Of a stretch of DNA of 64,000 bases, positions 16,721-25,272 are shown piece by piece. The DNA lies in contig NZ_FPAG01000001.1 in assembly GCF_900116365.1 (NCBI RefSeq), positions 337,924 through 401,923 on the forward strand, written 5' to 3'. The notes beneath the pieces are model-generated. The model saw only the letters and a list, made by a program, of their open reading frames with translations, made no database searches and was not told where the DNA came from. The translations under genes were made by a program, and so were the position numbers. The DNA is from Zhouia amylolytica. Its GTDB lineage: Bacteria > Bacteroidota > Bacteroidia > Flavobacteriales > Flavobacteriaceae. The number at the start of each line of letters is the position of its first letter. Positions within the stretch are counted from its first letter, which is position 1.

Positions 16721-18283
16721 ATGAGAATAGACCGAATTATACTTGTCACCACTTTCATTGTTTTTTCCCTTACCGGGTATTCGCAACAGTTGAAATTAAG
16801 ACCTGTAATTGATCAGGTATATGAATATGAGACAGAATTAATTTTAGAGGAAGATGACGATATTGCTTTTATGATCAATTTTGATTTTGGCTTAACATAT
16901 ACCAATAAAGACCTCGATTTTGAAATTGTTCTTCACGATATAAAAGGTTCTATGAGCCAGGGTTACAATAACCGTGCTTATTTCCATACTAAAAACATCG
17001 CTAAGGAAAACAAACGGGTTCAAAAATTAGCTAAGCACATCATCAACAAGCCTCTTACCTTTGAAGTTGATAGCAATGGAATTGTTTCAAAAACATATCA
17101 TTTGGATATAAACGATGCCGAAGTGGAGGGTATCCTTAATCAATTAACGGATAAATTTGGCAACAAAAAGATTAATCCCCTTAAAGATATCCAGTTAAAG
17201 ACAGGCTACAACTGGTCGGAACTTGATTCCTTTTCATTTCAAAAAAACAAAAAGCTAGCGGTTCTTGTTGAACATACTATTATCGAGGTGAATAAAGAAG
17301 AGGTTATTGTTGAAAGTCGAGGCATTTTTAAGGTAAAAAAGAACCAAGTGCATATGGGAGGGACTTCCATCTACGATCGAAAAACAGGTATTCAGAAGCT
17401 TACGAAATTAATGCTGAATTTTGGGGATCGCGGAAACATGTATATGCTCACCAAATTACAAGGCTATGATTATCCACCCCTCATCATTGACTATCAGGAT
17501 TTGGCGTTTAAAAAAGTCTATAACAACTGGTATTCAGCCGACAAATATATCGATAAAGCAGCACTCGAATTTTATCCATTTCAGAATAATTTTTCTAACT
17601 CACAAATTGAGGCCTATAGTGAATCTTTAGAAATACTATCTAACAATAGCAACTATCAAAGCATATCCGTTTACAATACCAAAATGGACACTTTATACCC
17701 GACCGGCTCCTATATTGAAGTTAATAACTTTTACCTCCACACTCCTAAGGGCAGAGAGGTTTTAAAGTTAATTCCGGGACAAGAGGACTACGACTCATTT
17801 TCTGTGGGGTATCTAGGAGAATATTATAAAGACATCTACGAACCCTTACCAGAAGGTGATACTATCGAAATTAACTTGTCATTATATATTCCAACAGAAA
17901 GCAGAAATTTGAGTCTGACCAAAAATAACACCAAAAATAAAGGCATTACAGCTCATTTTGACGAGAGCGCAGTAGTATTATCAATACCCAGAAAAAACTA
18001 TAACACGCTCCTATACAACATCTACAAAGCCATCCGGTTTTATGATGCCGATAATAAACAGCTGGATGCCACTTATAATTTCCTCTACAATCAAGATGTG
18101 AAGCTTGATGATAAATATACCCCGGACGAATTAATCACCATATTTAACGACAAAAAAAGAACTGGTTTACCAGCGGTGATCAACTTGGAATTTAAGGTGA
18201 AAAATGCCGCTAAAATTATAATCGAAACCCATCATAAATTTAAAAAGTACAGCACCATTATTACTAAAAAAATTAGTGATTAA
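16721..18283 (+). CDS. secreted protein of unknown function in the hem operon
   Basis: 520 residues with a signal peptide (hydrophobic residues 5-20, cleavage after about TGYSQ). I recognise no family. The protein is hydrophilic and rich in Lys, Asp, Asn and beta-prone segments, without cysteines that suggest metal binding. The middle part carries a Tyr-rich segment around residues 250-300, and the C-terminus ends in an alternating beta pattern (INLEFKVKNAAKIIIETHHK). It starts 16 bases after the DUF6973-like gene and ends 10 bases before a membrane protein gene, so it belongs to the hemE-hemF transcriptional run. A periplasmic or outer-membrane-associated role is inferred from the signal peptide only. 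Confidence 0.65.
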   Translation: MRIDRIILVTTFIVFSLTGYSQQLKLRPVIDQVYEYETELILEEDDDIAFMINFDFGLTYTNKDLDFEIVLHDIKGSMSQGYNNRAYFHTKNIAKENKRVQKLAKHIINKPLTFEVDSNGIVSKTYHLDINDAEVEGILNQLTDKFGNKKINPLKDIQLKTGYNWSELDSFSFQKNKKLAVLVEHTIIEVNKEEVIVESRGIFKVKKNQVHMGGTSIYDRKTGIQKLTKLMLNFGDRGNMYMLTKLQGYDYPPLIIDYQDLAFKKVYNNWYSADKYIDKAALEFYPFQNNFSNSQIEAYSESLEILSNNSNYQSISVYNTKMDTLYPTGSYIEVNNFYLHTPKGREVLKLIPGQEDYDSFSVGYLGEYYKDIYEPLPEGDTIEINLSLYIPTESRNLSLTKNNTKNKGITAHFDESAVVLSIPRKNYNTLLYNIYKAIRFYDADNKQLDATYNFLYNQDVKLDDKYTPDELITIFNDKKRTGLPAVINLEFKVKNAAKIIIETHHKFKKYSTIITKKISD

Positions 18284-18293
18284 CCAATAGTAA

Positions 18294-18929
18294 ATGATTA
18301 GTAGTATTCTGGAAAAATACGATAAGCAGTTTGAGTACACCGGCATCATGATGAATATCATTATAGCCCTACAATTCTTAATGTTATGGATTGATCCGAA
18401 ACCAGATCAAGCCGCACAAATTATGAATTTGGCCATTCTCATAGCCGCCGAGTTTATCATGTTGCACACCGGAATATTCATGGCCGTATTCCCAAAGAAA
18501 TACACCCTCTTTATTTTTTTCCCATTCTATGGGTTATTCGCTTACTTTTTTAATACCCTGGTGACCAACAATCTCATTATAATGGTTTATTTAATTACTA
18601 TTTTAAACCGTATGAGATTTGCCTTCAGCAACCCGAGTCCCGAGCTTAAAAAGCGAACAAAAGTAATGGCCGTTTCTGCTGGCTTCACCTACTTTATTCT
18701 TATTTTTATTATAGGATTTGGTTCACCATATATACCCAGTTTAGGATTAAACGATCAGTTTTTAGATCAATCCGGGTATCACCTTATCAGAACACAAGGC
18801 GGACTTTTCCTGGAAAAACCATATACCGCTATTTGCCTCGGTTTTTCCTATTATAGCATTACCGCCATAATCGAAGCTATTTTATTAGTTTCTAAAAAAT
18901 TTAAACCCATTAGTGCGCAATTAACATGA
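18294..18929 (+). CDS. multi-pass membrane protein of unknown function preceding hemF
   Basis: 211 residues with about five to six hydrophobic helices, including GIMMNIIIALQFLMLWI, LAILIAAEFIMLHTGIFMAV, LFIFFPFYGLFAYFF, FTYFILIFIIGFG and a last one near residue 185. I know no named family for it. It overlaps hemF by four bases (ATGA), the strongest coupling in this stretch, so it is expressed together with coproporphyrinogen oxidase. A transport or assembly role is possible but not shown. Confidence 0.68.
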   Translation: MISSILEKYDKQFEYTGIMMNIIIALQFLMLWIDPKPDQAAQIMNLAILIAAEFIMLHTGIFMAVFPKKYTLFIFFPFYGLFAYFFNTLVTNNLIIMVYLITILNRMRFAFSNPSPELKKRTKVMAVSAGFTYFILIFIIGFGSPYIPSLGLNDQFLDQSGYHLIRTQGGLFLEKPYTAICLGFSYYSITAIIEAILLVSKKFKPISAQLT

Positions 18930-19828
18930 AAGAAAAATTTTATCAATACATACAACAATTACAAGATACCATAACCTCAAAACTTGAAGTTATCGATGGA
19001 GAAGCAACGTTTCAGGAGGACCTATGGCAACGTCCTGAAGGAGGTGGCGGTCGTACGAGAGTTATTGAAAACGGTCGCGTATTTGAAAAAGGGGGTGTAA
19101 ACATATCTGCCGTTCACGGACCGCTTCCGAAAGCTATGCAATCGTATTTTAAAGTTGATGATGTCGATTTCTTTGCCTGCGGCCTTAGCCTGGTACTACA
19201 CCCTAAGAATCCTTTTGTCCCTACCGTTCATGCAAACTGGCGTTATTTTGAGATGTATGACAAAGCGGGTAATATTGTCGATAGCTGGTTTGGTGGTGGC
19301 CAAGACCTAACTCCTTACTATTTGTTTGAAGAAGACGCCAGGCATTTTCATGAAGTTTGCAAAACGGCTTGTGATCAACATAACCCATCTTTTTATCCTG
19401 ACTTTAAAAAGAAATGTGACACGTATTTCTGGAATGCACATCGTGATGAAGCAAGAGGCATCGGAGGATTATTTTTTGATTATTGCAAAGCCAATGAAAC
19501 GATGGATATGAGTGCCTGGTACGATTTTGTGACCGAAGTTGGCGATAGTTTTTTATCTGCTTATGTACCCATCGTTGAAAAACGCAAGGATTTACCCTAC
19601 ACTCAAAAGAACAGAGACTGGCAAGAGATAAGAAGAGGACGCTATGTAGAGTTTAACCTGGTACATGACAAAGGCACCTTGTTCGGACTGAAGACAAACG
19701 GCAGAATAGAAAGTATTCTGATGAGTCTCCCGCCCCATGTGCAGTGGGTTTATGATCATCATCCTGAAAAAGGAAGTGAAGAAGAGAAATTAATCACAGT
19801 TTTAAAAAATCCTAAAGCATGGGTTTAA
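18926..19828 (+). CDS. hemF: oxygen-dependent coproporphyrinogen III oxidase
   Basis: 300 residues, the same length as known HemF enzymes. It decarboxylates coproporphyrinogen III to protoporphyrinogen IX using O2, so haem synthesis by this gene set is aerobic unless a HemN/HemZ enzyme exists elsewhere. Signatures are EDLWQRPEGGGGRTRVIENG, FEKGGVNISAVHGPLP, KNPFVPTVHANWRYFEMYD, WFGGGQDLTPYY, RGIGGLFFDY and RRGRYVEFNLVHDKGT. The start overlaps the upstream membrane protein gene by four bases, and its 3' end overlaps the next gene by ten bases. Confidence 0.97.
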   Translation: MKEKFYQYIQQLQDTITSKLEVIDGEATFQEDLWQRPEGGGGRTRVIENGRVFEKGGVNISAVHGPLPKAMQSYFKVDDVDFFACGLSLVLHPKNPFVPTVHANWRYFEMYDKAGNIVDSWFGGGQDLTPYYLFEEDARHFHEVCKTACDQHNPSFYPDFKKKCDTYFWNAHRDEARGIGGLFFDYCKANETMDMSAWYDFVTEVGDSFLSAYVPIVEKRKDLPYTQKNRDWQEIRRGRYVEFNLVHDKGTLFGLKTNGRIESILMSLPPHVQWVYDHHPEKGSEEEKLITVLKNPKAWV

Positions 19829-20784
19829 AAAAAGCCTTGATCTTACTTTTCATAAGCCACTGCTTTTTCATAACCGCGCAGGGAACTGATAGCATCCACG
19901 AGGATGGATATATAAAAAGCTTTCCGGATGAAGTCGCCCTAAAACTGGCATTTATCCACAACTCGAATAGTTTTGGATATAATGACAAAGATGCCAATAC
20001 AAAATATGAAATATCTCCAAACAAAAAAGAACGCCTGTCTATCACTGCACAATTCAGGTCGTTAGAAGTTGGCGTGGGTATTTCTTCGGGTTTCCTTCCT
20101 GGAAATAGCCATGCTGATGATGCTAATATCATTAACCTTGCCCTAAAGGGTTTTTATAAAAACTGGATACAGGATGTGAGTTTTTATCACCAGAGAGGTT
20201 TTACCATCAACAGGGGTTCCGGAGATGAAATATCTCCATTGATGGAAACCAATAAGATCGGAGGAGCCACAGCATATTCCTTCAACAAAAAATTCTCTTA
20301 CCGTGCTACAAGGAGTCAGCGCGAATGGCAATTGAAAAGTGCGGGTAGTTTCATTCCCAAGCTATATTACTATTACACTAATTTTGTATTACAGTCCAGT
20401 GGCTTTAACCACAACAGCAGTTCCGTAGACATCGCACTTGCTCCTTCGTATTTTTATAATTTTGTATTGAACGAACATTTTATGTTTTCTAGTGGAGCCT
20501 CTGCCGGGTTTGGACTCAATTACAACGATTTTGGAAATGATTATGTACTCACCTCTTTATATGAACTATCACTACAGGGGGTTTTAAGTTTTAATTACGA
20601 TCGTTTTTTTGGAGGAATACAATCTAATGTATTATTTTTAAAAAGTAACAGTACCCGATACATGCAGTTCAGAGACACCATGAATTACCTCAATATTCAT
20701 ATCGGTTACCGTTTTAAGGCTCCAAGAACTTTCACGAAAACTGCTGATAAGATTAATAAAAAACTTAATATCGATAAAAAATAA
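19819..20784 (+). CDS. DUF4421-like outer membrane protein
   Basis: 321 residues with a signal peptide (hydrophobic residues 6-18, ending FFITAQG). The rest alternates short hydrophobic and polar residues in strands ending in aromatic residues, as in outer-membrane beta-barrels: AFIHNSNSFGY, NWIQDVSFYHQRGFTI, FIPKLYYYYTNFVL, LAPSYFYNFVL and NIHIGYRFKAP. This fits the DUF4421 family of Bacteroidota. The start overlaps hemF by ten bases and hemB follows after 7 bases. Family assignment comes from memory of the pattern; the function is unknown. Confidence 0.75.
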   Translation: MGLKKALILLFISHCFFITAQGTDSIHEDGYIKSFPDEVALKLAFIHNSNSFGYNDKDANTKYEISPNKKERLSITAQFRSLEVGVGISSGFLPGNSHADDANIINLALKGFYKNWIQDVSFYHQRGFTINRGSGDEISPLMETNKIGGATAYSFNKKFSYRATRSQREWQLKSAGSFIPKLYYYYTNFVLQSSGFNHNSSSVDIALAPSYFYNFVLNEHFMFSSGASAGFGLNYNDFGNDYVLTSLYELSLQGVLSFNYDRFFGGIQSNVLFLKSNSTRYMQFRDTMNYLNIHIGYRFKAPRTFTKTADKINKKLNIDKK

Positions 20785-20791
20785 TATTCAT

Positions 20792-21781
20792 ATGTTCCCA
20801 TTAAGACGCAATAGAAGACTAAGACAGAGCGAAGCTATCAGAGGATTGGTTCGCGAAACCATTGTTACCCCAAATGATTTTTTAGTGCCACTATTTGTTA
20901 CCGAAGGAAAAGGCGTAAAGGATGAAATCCCTTCTATGCCAAACTACTTTCGTTTCAGCCTGGATGAATTAGAAAAAGAAGTTAAGGAGTTATGGAATTT
21001 AGGCCTGAAATCGGTTTTACTTTTTGTTAAAGTTCCGGACCACCTTAAAGATAACAAGGGGACTGAAGCTTTAAATCCGAATGGATTAATGCAACGTGCT
21101 ATCAAAACCGTTAAGAATACAGTGCCGGATATGTTAGTTATGACGGATGTAGCATTAGATCCATATTCGTCATATGGGCATGACGGAGTGGTTGAAAATG
21201 GCATGATTTTAAACGATGAATCATCATCAATTTTGTCAGAAATGGCATTAAGTCATGCGCAGGCAGGAGCAAACTTTGTTGCACCCAGTGATATGATGGA
21301 TGGACGCATACTTGAAATGCGCGAGATCCTGGAAGAGGAAGGATTTATTAACACCGGTATCATGAGCTATAGCGCCAAGTATGCCTCAGCTTTCTATGGG
21401 CCGTTCAGGGATGCATTAGATTCTGCTCCGGTTGATTTGGCCGAGGTTCCTAAAGACAAGAAAACGTATCAAATGGATTATGCCAATCGCATAGAAGCAC
21501 TACGTGAAACAGAAATGGATATTGATGAAGGGGCAGATATTGTAATGGTAAAACCCGGACTTTGCTATTTGGATATTGTAAGAGATATTAAAAATGAATA
21601 TGATGTTCCAGTTGCTGTTTATCAGGTAAGTGGGGAATATGCTATGATAAAAGCTGCTTCTGAAAAAGGATGGCTTGATCACGATGCCGTAGTGCTTGAA
21701 CAGACCTATGCTATAAAAAGGGCTGGCGCCGATATCATTGCGAGTTATTTCGCTAAGGACGTAGTAAAGCTTATTGGTTAG
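20792..21781 (+). CDS. hemB: delta-aminolevulinic acid dehydratase (porphobilinogen synthase), Asp-type
   Basis: 329 residues. It condenses two 5-aminolevulinate molecules to porphobilinogen. The Schiff-base lysines are Lys196 (MSYSAKYASAFYGPFRDA) and Lys254 (IVMVKPGLCYLDI). The metal-binding segment, residues 118-132, reads TDVALDPYSSYGHDG. The three Cys of the zinc-type enzyme are replaced by Ala, Asp and Asp, so this is the Mg2+/K+-dependent type known from Pseudomonas. The gene closes the hem run. A long inverted repeat begins 12 bases after its stop and may end transcription. Confidence 0.97.
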   Translation: MFPLRRNRRLRQSEAIRGLVRETIVTPNDFLVPLFVTEGKGVKDEIPSMPNYFRFSLDELEKEVKELWNLGLKSVLLFVKVPDHLKDNKGTEALNPNGLMQRAIKTVKNTVPDMLVMTDVALDPYSSYGHDGVVENGMILNDESSSILSEMALSHAQAGANFVAPSDMMDGRILEMREILEEEGFINTGIMSYSAKYASAFYGPFRDALDSAPVDLAEVPKDKKTYQMDYANRIEALRETEMDIDEGADIVMVKPGLCYLDIVRDIKNEYDVPVAVYQVSGEYAMIKAASEKGWLDHDAVVLEQTYAIKRAGADIIASYFAKDVVKLIG

Positions 21782-21792
21782 CACCGGTTAGG

Positions 21793-21848
21793 TGTATTAA
21801 GTTATCTCGACAATACGGAATATTAAAACATTGAGATAACTTAATGCA
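21793..21848. terminator. long stem-loop after hemB (terminator or operator)
   Basis: ATTAAGTTATCTC (21796-21808) and GAGATAACTTAAT (21833-21845) are perfectly complementary over 13 bp. The stem extends to 21793/21848 with one mismatch, around a 24-base loop. A run of eight T follows a few bases later (about 21853-21860). It fits a terminator for the hem operon, but it is equally placed for control of the next gene. Confidence 0.55.
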
Positions 21849-21900
21849 TCTGATTTTTTTTGATAATGAATCCCATTTATTCCCTTTTAGCTACGAAAAT

Positions 21901-22470
21901 ATGTTTTCAGCCATCTCTGACTTTTTTAAAACTGAATTCCCCCTCAATGAGCATGGGCTTGAAGAATTATTTTCTCATTTTAGGTTAACCCATTATCCAG
22001 CCAATAGTATGCTGCTGCAAGCGGAAACAAAAGAGAAAAAACTTCGTTTTCTAAATAATGGTATTGTTCGGGAATATTATTATAACCAGGATATAGAGCG
22101 CAACATTAATTTTTATGTAAAGCCACAGTTTATATCAGATCTGCTTGCATTTAATCAAAATACTTCAACCCGTAAATATCAAGAGTGCTTATCAGCTGTT
22201 GAGGTCTTATCTATCGACAGACACATCTTTTTTGAACTGTTAGAAAAGTATGAATGTGGGAAGTCGCTTGTAACATCCTCCTTTCAAAAATTATTGACAC
22301 AGAAGGAATCTTTTGAATATAACCATCTTACCAAAAATCCGGAAACGCGCTACCAGGAACTGCTGGTGAAAAAACCAGAATGGATTCGGTATATTCCACA
22401 GTACCATATTGCTTCTTACCTGAACATTACCCCTGAAACCCTTAGCCGAATTCGAAAACGTATTTCTTGA
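21901..22470 (+). CDS. Crp/Fnr family transcriptional regulator
   Basis: From the ATG at 21901 the protein has 189 residues, the usual size of the small Bacteroidota Crp/Fnr proteins. An upstream in-frame ATG at 21844 would add 19 residues (starting MHLIFFDNE) but lies inside the right arm of the 21793-21848 inverted repeat, so I prefer 21901. The cyclic-nucleotide-like beta-roll includes LTHYPANSMLLQAETKEKKL, FLNNGIVREYYY and NINFYVKPQFISD. A C-terminal HTH reads IPQYHIASYLNITPETLSRI. No Cys set of Fnr is present, so oxygen sensing through an Fe-S cluster is unlikely. The ligand is unknown. Confidence 0.88.
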   Translation: MFSAISDFFKTEFPLNEHGLEELFSHFRLTHYPANSMLLQAETKEKKLRFLNNGIVREYYYNQDIERNINFYVKPQFISDLLAFNQNTSTRKYQECLSAVEVLSIDRHIFFELLEKYECGKSLVTSSFQKLLTQKESFEYNHLTKNPETRYQELLVKKPEWIRYIPQYHIASYLNITPETLSRIRKRIS

Positions 22471-22533
22471 TTTCAATCAATTCACACCATTTCATTTTCC
22501 TACATTTTTGTATTTCATTTAAATTCAAAGTAT

Positions 22534-23304
22534 ATGCTAAAAGTTCATCATATCAGAAACGCGACCATGGTACTTGAAATGCAAGATCAGGTTATTTTAA
22601 TTGATCCGATGTTAGGCGACCAGGGATTCATGCCCAGTTTTACCCTCTTCAGACATAAAGCCAGAAAGAATCCTACAGTACCTCTTCCGCCCAACAGCAC
22701 CAGCATCCTAAACAAAGTAACACATTGCCTGCTAACCCACCAACATCCAGACCACCTGGACAGTAAAGGAGTGGCATTTTTAATCGAACGGAACATACCT
22801 GTTACCTGCAGTATAAAGGATAAGAGAGCACTTGAGAAGCGTGGTTTACGGGTGGTTTCAGCATTAAAATATTGGGAAAAACAAACATTTTTTAGAGGTA
22901 CCATTGAGGGAATCCCTGCAAAGCATGGCTATGGCTTTGTTTCAAAACTTATGGGGAATGTTATCGGTTATTATATCAAATCAGACACTCAACCATCTGT
23001 CTACCTTAGTTCGGATACCATCTATACGGATTCGGTAGATACCGTTCTGCGAAACTATCAACCAGATATTAATATATTGGCCTGCGGTGCTGCCCAATTT
23101 GATCTTTTCCGACATCTGATAATGGATATAAATGACCTTACCCGATTTGTAAAAAACACCTCTGGGAAGGTAATTGCCAATCATATGGAAGCGATCAATC
23201 ATTGTCCGCTAACAAGAAAGGAACTCAACGCCTTGATGACAGCACAACAGCTGAATGACAAGATTTTGATTCCTGAGGATGGGGACGTAATGGAATTCGT
23301 ATAA
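22534..23304 (+). CDS. UlaG-like metallo-beta-lactamase-fold hydrolase
   Basis: 256 residues. The metal-binding motif THQHPDHLD (His69, His71, Asp73, His74) is a form of HxHxDH. It is followed by a later conserved His in GIPAKHGYG, an Asp in VYLSSDTIYTD and a terminal His in ANHMEAINH. The N-terminus HHIRNATMVLEMQDQVILID is that of UlaG-type L-ascorbate-6-phosphate lactonase-like proteins. No signal peptide is present, so it is cytoplasmic. The substrate cannot be deduced; lactone or phosphodiester hydrolysis are both known in this superfamily. The gene stands alone between the Crp gene and two downstream hairpins. Confidence 0.88.
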   Translation: MLKVHHIRNATMVLEMQDQVILIDPMLGDQGFMPSFTLFRHKARKNPTVPLPPNSTSILNKVTHCLLTHQHPDHLDSKGVAFLIERNIPVTCSIKDKRALEKRGLRVVSALKYWEKQTFFRGTIEGIPAKHGYGFVSKLMGNVIGYYIKSDTQPSVYLSSDTIYTDSVDTVLRNYQPDINILACGAAQFDLFRHLIMDINDLTRFVKNTSGKVIANHMEAINHCPLTRKELNALMTAQQLNDKILIPEDGDVMEFV

Positions 23305-23411
23305 AGATTACAACGAATCATCATGGTGACACCATAGAATTTGAGCATTGGCGTGAGCAAAACGCCTTGTTTTGATTCGATATAGCAGTGGTATAACGAA
23401 TCAGTTAAACA

Positions 23412-23434
23412 TTATAATTCCATTAAGGAATTAT
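23412..23434. repeat. 9-bp hairpin in the MBL-DinB intergenic region
   Basis: TATAATTCC (23412-23420), the loop ATTAA and GGAATTATA (23426-23434) form a perfect stem. It has the same five-base ATTAA loop as the next hairpin. Confidence 0.45.
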
Positions 23435-23455
23435 ACCAAATCATTTTGTACATTT

Positions 23456-23479
23456 AAATCCCGTATTAACGGGATTTTT
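23456..23479 (+). terminator. intrinsic terminator after the MBL-fold gene
   Basis: AATCCCGT (23456-23463) pairs with ACGGGATT (23468-23475) around a short loop and is followed by TTTT. It lies 150 bases after the hydrolase stop and 27 bases before the DinB ATG. Confidence 0.6.
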
Positions 23480-23505
23480 TATGTGTGAAAATTTAAAAAA
23501 ATACC

Positions 23506-24012
23506 ATGAAACACCTACTGATATTATTTATATTTTTTCTCGTTGCAACCCAGGGAAAAGCCCAAAGTGAACCTATCTCTGCCTTCCTTGAAAAATGGGA
23601 GAACTCTAAAAACTATCTTTTGGAAATTGCTGAGGCCATGCCCGAAAATGCTTATGCATATAAACCTACAGAAAGAGAAATGACCTTTGCCAAACAACTC
23701 AAGCACATTCAGGATAATATGGCCTGGTTAAGTAATGCCTATTTCCATGCTGAAAAAAGGGAGGTGCCTAATCACAATACTGATAAAAAAGCTACCTTAG
23801 AAAGTTTACAAACGGCTTTTGATTTAGTGGCAAAAGCTGTAAAAAATACGCCTGCAAAAGAATTAGAAGAAACCGTAGAGTTCTTTGCAGGACCTAAGAC
23901 CAAATTGCAAATTTTAAACCTTCTGCAAGATCACGTAACCCACCATCGTGGACAGCTTATTGTTTACCTGAACCTGAACAATATTAAACCTCCAAGATAT
24001 GTGGGATGGTAA
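23506..24012 (+). CDS. secreted DinB/YfiT-like four-helix protein
   Basis: 168 residues with a signal peptide (hydrophobic residues 4-14, ending GKAQ). The rest is a DinB-like four-helix bundle: FLEKWENSKNYLLEIAEAMP, TFAKQLKHIQDNMAW with one metal-ligand His, and DHVTHHRGQLIVYLN with the paired His residues typical of the family. The C-terminal KPPRYVGW is also common in this family. DinB-type proteins bind a divalent metal and many act as thiol transferases; the activity of exported forms is unknown. The gene stands behind a terminator and is probably monocistronic. Confidence 0.88.
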   Translation: MKHLLILFIFFLVATQGKAQSEPISAFLEKWENSKNYLLEIAEAMPENAYAYKPTEREMTFAKQLKHIQDNMAWLSNAYFHAEKREVPNHNTDKKATLESLQTAFDLVAKAVKNTPAKELEETVEFFAGPKTKLQILNLLQDHVTHHRGQLIVYLNLNNIKPPRYVGW

Positions 24013-24144
24013 GTTTAGCTTACAAAACGTATCTGTTAAATTTTTAAAAAAACTTATAAGAGGAGCACCAAAACATTTCATTGCTCCGTTAGTAAGTTAA
24101 AACCTATAAATTTTATTAAATTAGCATAACAACGACCAAAAACC

Positions 24145-25272
24145 ATGACCCTATTAATAGTTTACGCTGTAATTTCTATTTTCTTTTCATTCTTGTGTTC
24201 GATTCTGGAAGCAGTGTTATTAAGTATTACACCTACCTATATTAACCTTAAGAAGCAAGAAGAGAAAGGTTATGCTCAAACATTGGAAGAACTAAAACAG
24301 GACATCGACAAACCTTTAATTGCCATTCTTACAATCAACACCGTTGCGCATACTGTTGGTGCTATTCTTGTTGGTGTACAGGCAGAAAAGACTTTTGGAA
24401 GTGGAAATAATTCTGTTGGAATTGTTTCGGCGATAATGACCTTTCTAATTTTGGTATTGTCTGAAATCATCCCGAAAACGATTGGTGCAACCTACTGGAA
24501 ACAACTTTCGGGCTTTGCCGCTTCTACCCTGCAAATTATGGTAAACGTATTGAAGTATACCGGCATACTCTGGATACTTCAGTTAACTACTAAAGTAATT
24601 GGTGGTAAAAGTGCCCATGGATCTGTTTTTAGTCGTGAAGAATTTAGTTCAATGGCTGACATAGCACATCAAGAAGGTGTTATGGAAGAATCAGAAAGCA
24701 AGGTAATCAAGAACCTTCTTAAGTTTGATGAGGTAAAGGCTAAAGATATCATGACGCCGCGTACTGTTATGAAAATTGCTTCGGAAGATACTACGATAAA
24801 AGAGTTTTTAACTAAGAATCCTAAACTACGTTTTTCACGTATTCCTCTTTTTAAGGATAATAACGATAATATCTCAGGTTTCGTTCTGAAAGACCAGGTC
24901 ATGGAAGAAATGATCAACGGCCATGGGGAAAGTCCACTATCATCAATCAAAAGAGAAATCATGATCGTCCGCAGAGATATGCCGATCCCTACACTTTTCG
25001 AGGAGCTTATCAGTGAGAAAAGACATATTGCCCTTGTCGTTGATGAATATGGAACCATTGGCGGCCTTGTGACTATGGAAGACATCATTGAGACCCTTCT
25101 CGGTCTTGAGATCGTTGATGAGAGCGATAATGTTGAAGACCTTCAACAGTTGGCTCGCAGAAATTGGCAAACCAGAGCTGAACGTCTGGGGATCCTGAAT
25201 AAGGAAGATTTTTCGAATCTAGATCCTAAAACCAAAGACCCGGGTAATAAACATGAAGAAGATCTGCATTAA
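24145..25272 (+). CDS. CNNM/CBS-domain membrane protein (hemolysin-C/CorC-like)
   Basis: 375 residues. The N-terminal CNNM transmembrane domain runs to about residue 170 (SFLCSILEAVLLSITPTYIN; LVLSEIIPKTIGATYWK). Two CBS domains follow: IMTPRTVMKIASEDTTIKEF and IALVVDEYGTIGGLVTMEDI. The CorC_HlyC domain that normally ends longer relatives is absent. The family is linked to Mg2+ or Co2+ transport, and one relative (GldE) to gliding motility; the substrate here is not shown. The 3' end overlaps the alkyltransferase gene by 20 bases, so the two are translated together. Confidence 0.9.
   Translation: MTLLIVYAVISIFFSFLCSILEAVLLSITPTYINLKKQEEKGYAQTLEELKQDIDKPLIAILTINTVAHTVGAILVGVQAEKTFGSGNNSVGIVSAIMTFLILVLSEIIPKTIGATYWKQLSGFAASTLQIMVNVLKYTGILWILQLTTKVIGGKSAHGSVFSREEFSSMADIAHQEGVMEESESKVIKNLLKFDEVKAKDIMTPRTVMKIASEDTTIKEFLTKNPKLRFSRIPLFKDNNDNISGFVLKDQVMEEMINGHGESPLSSIKREIMIVRRDMPIPTLFEELISEKRHIALVVDEYGTIGGLVTMEDIIETLLGLEIVDESDNVEDLQQLARRNWQTRAERLGILNKEDFSNLDPKTKDPGNKHEEDLH

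Noticed and set aside
21844-21900. Longer N-terminus of the Crp/Fnr protein
   Set aside because: The extra 19 residues lie in and just after a perfect inverted repeat, and the start at 21901 gives the usual length.
24669-25088. Minus-strand open frame of 139 codons
   Set aside because: Antisense to the CBS domains of the CNNM protein; Ser-rich shadow translation.
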